Shown here: positions 5,104-5,362 of the stretch, piece by piece
Layout: every line of letters begins with the position of its first letter
Numbering within the stretch: position 1 is the stretch's first letter
NCBI GenBank assembly: GCA_017395275.1
Contig: JAFPVN010000169.1
Location: 1-5,362 of the forward strand
DNA: 5,362 nt
Reading direction: 5' to 3'
Source of the DNA: Candidatus Methanomethylophilaceae archaeon
Lineage (GTDB): Archaea; Thermoplasmatota; Thermoplasmata; Methanomassiliicoccales; Methanomethylophilaceae
Position numbers and translations under genes: made by a program
The notes under the pieces: generated by a model
The model's input: the letters and a program-made list of their open reading frames with translations, nothing else
Told to the model about the DNA's origin: nothing
The model's database searches: none

Positions 5104-5142
5104 GCTTAAATAACCCGAGCGGACGCGAAGGGTTATTTAAGC
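5104..5142. repeat. Perfect 13-bp inverted repeat with 13-nt spacer
   Basis: GCTTAAATAACCC (5104-5116) and GGGTTATTTAAGC (5130-5142) are exact reverse complements around 13 nt (5117-5129). It begins 11 nt after the stop of the 44-residue gene. Possible roles are an RNA hairpin protecting or ending that transcript, or a DNA site. Each arm also reads as an archaeal TATA-like box (CTTAAATA), so two facing promoters are conceivable. No long T-run follows, which argues against a classic intrinsic terminator. The rest of 5143-5224 shows no gene, only a 5-bp hairpin (CGTTT 5199-5203 with AAACG 5214-5218). Confidence 0.7.
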
Positions 5143-5224
5143 ATTAATCTCGATTTTCAACGAACACTCCGATCATCCCATTGGGAGCGAACTGTCCACG
5201 TTTGTTATCGCTGAAACGGATATT

Positions 5225-5252
5225 AAAAAATTCCCCGGTTATTGCCCGGGGG
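5225..5252 (-). terminator. Intrinsic-type terminator of the rightmost gene
   Basis: Read on the minus strand, a stem CCCCGG/CCGGGG (5251-5246 with 5238-5233) around a 7-nt loop is followed by AA and six T (5230-5225). It lies about 30 nt beyond the stop codon of the gene ending at 5283. Stem, spacing and T-tract all agree. Confidence 0.75.
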
Positions 5253-5282
5253 CTGAAATGGTTTTGAAAGGTGTTTTGAGGG

Positions 5283-5362
5283 TCAGGCGAACAGCCCGCC
5301 GACCGACTTCCTTGCCTTGGTCAGTCTCTTCGGATCCGCCGACAGATAATGGTCCGATGTCG
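5283..5362 (-). CDS. C-terminal 25 residues of an unidentified protein (partial)
   Basis: A minus-strand reading frame enters from the right edge and ends at TGA 5285-5283, reading in part SDHYLSADPKRLTKARKSVG and ending GLFA. This frame has G or C at 19 of 25 third positions, like the other genes here; a competing frame has only about half and runs through the terminator hairpin. A convincing terminator 30 nt downstream also supports it. The basic, soluble C-terminus is not enough for me to name a family. Everything upstream lies outside the window. Confidence 0.65.
   Translation of the reverse strand, partial: TSDHYLSADPKRLTKARKSVGGLFA

Noticed and set aside
1..5362. tRNA, rRNA, CRISPR array, transposase or attachment site
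   Set aside because: No cloverleaf, spaced repeat series, transposase motif or terminal repeats were seen; the inverted repeats found are isolated and sit next to genes.

Overview
The window looks archaeal and most resembles the Methanomassiliicoccales/Thermoplasmata, though that placement is an inference. Supporting signs are AT-rich TATA boxes about 26 nt upstream of several start codons with no leader (485, 3601 on the minus strand, 4958). Internal operon genes instead carry GGTGA-type Shine-Dalgarno sites. All seven complete stop codons are TGA, and arginine is often AGG. GC-rich genes are separated by short AT-rich gaps. No RNA gene, CRISPR array or insertion sequence was seen.

Layout. 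Minus strand 1-265: the N-terminus of a membrane-anchored exported protein, probably a solute-binding protein, running off the left edge. The AT-rich divergent gap 266-484 holds its promoter and, on the plus strand, a TATA box flanked by a 13-bp inverted repeat. Plus strand 485-1348: a regulator with two winged-helix domains, followed by a 61-residue 2[4Fe-4S] ferredoxin (1380-1565, TTG start). This pair converges on a minus-strand ABC export operon: permease 1625-2653 and ATPase 2658-3601. The two share a terminator region at 1596-1615. The ATPase is split by a single-base frameshift after its first 20 codons. Divergent from it, plus strand 3730-4842 encodes a four-helix membrane-anchored calcineurin-type metallophosphoesterase. 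Next come a 44-residue protein with a type IV pilin-like N-terminus (4958-5092), a perfect 13-bp inverted repeat (5104-5142), and on the minus strand a terminator plus the last 25 codons of an unrecognised gene.

How the parts relate. The regulator and ferredoxin are probably one transcription unit, possibly autoregulated through the palindrome around its own TATA box. The divergent solute-binding gene could share that control. The ABC ATPase and permease are translationally coupled: the ATPase stop codon lies inside the permease ribosome-binding site. If the frameshift is real, the ATPase lacks its normal N-terminal strand and the exporter may be impaired. I see no clear undescribed multi-gene system. 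The strongest leads are the frameshift, the operator-like palindrome, the pilin-like small gene and the 13-bp inverted repeat beside it.
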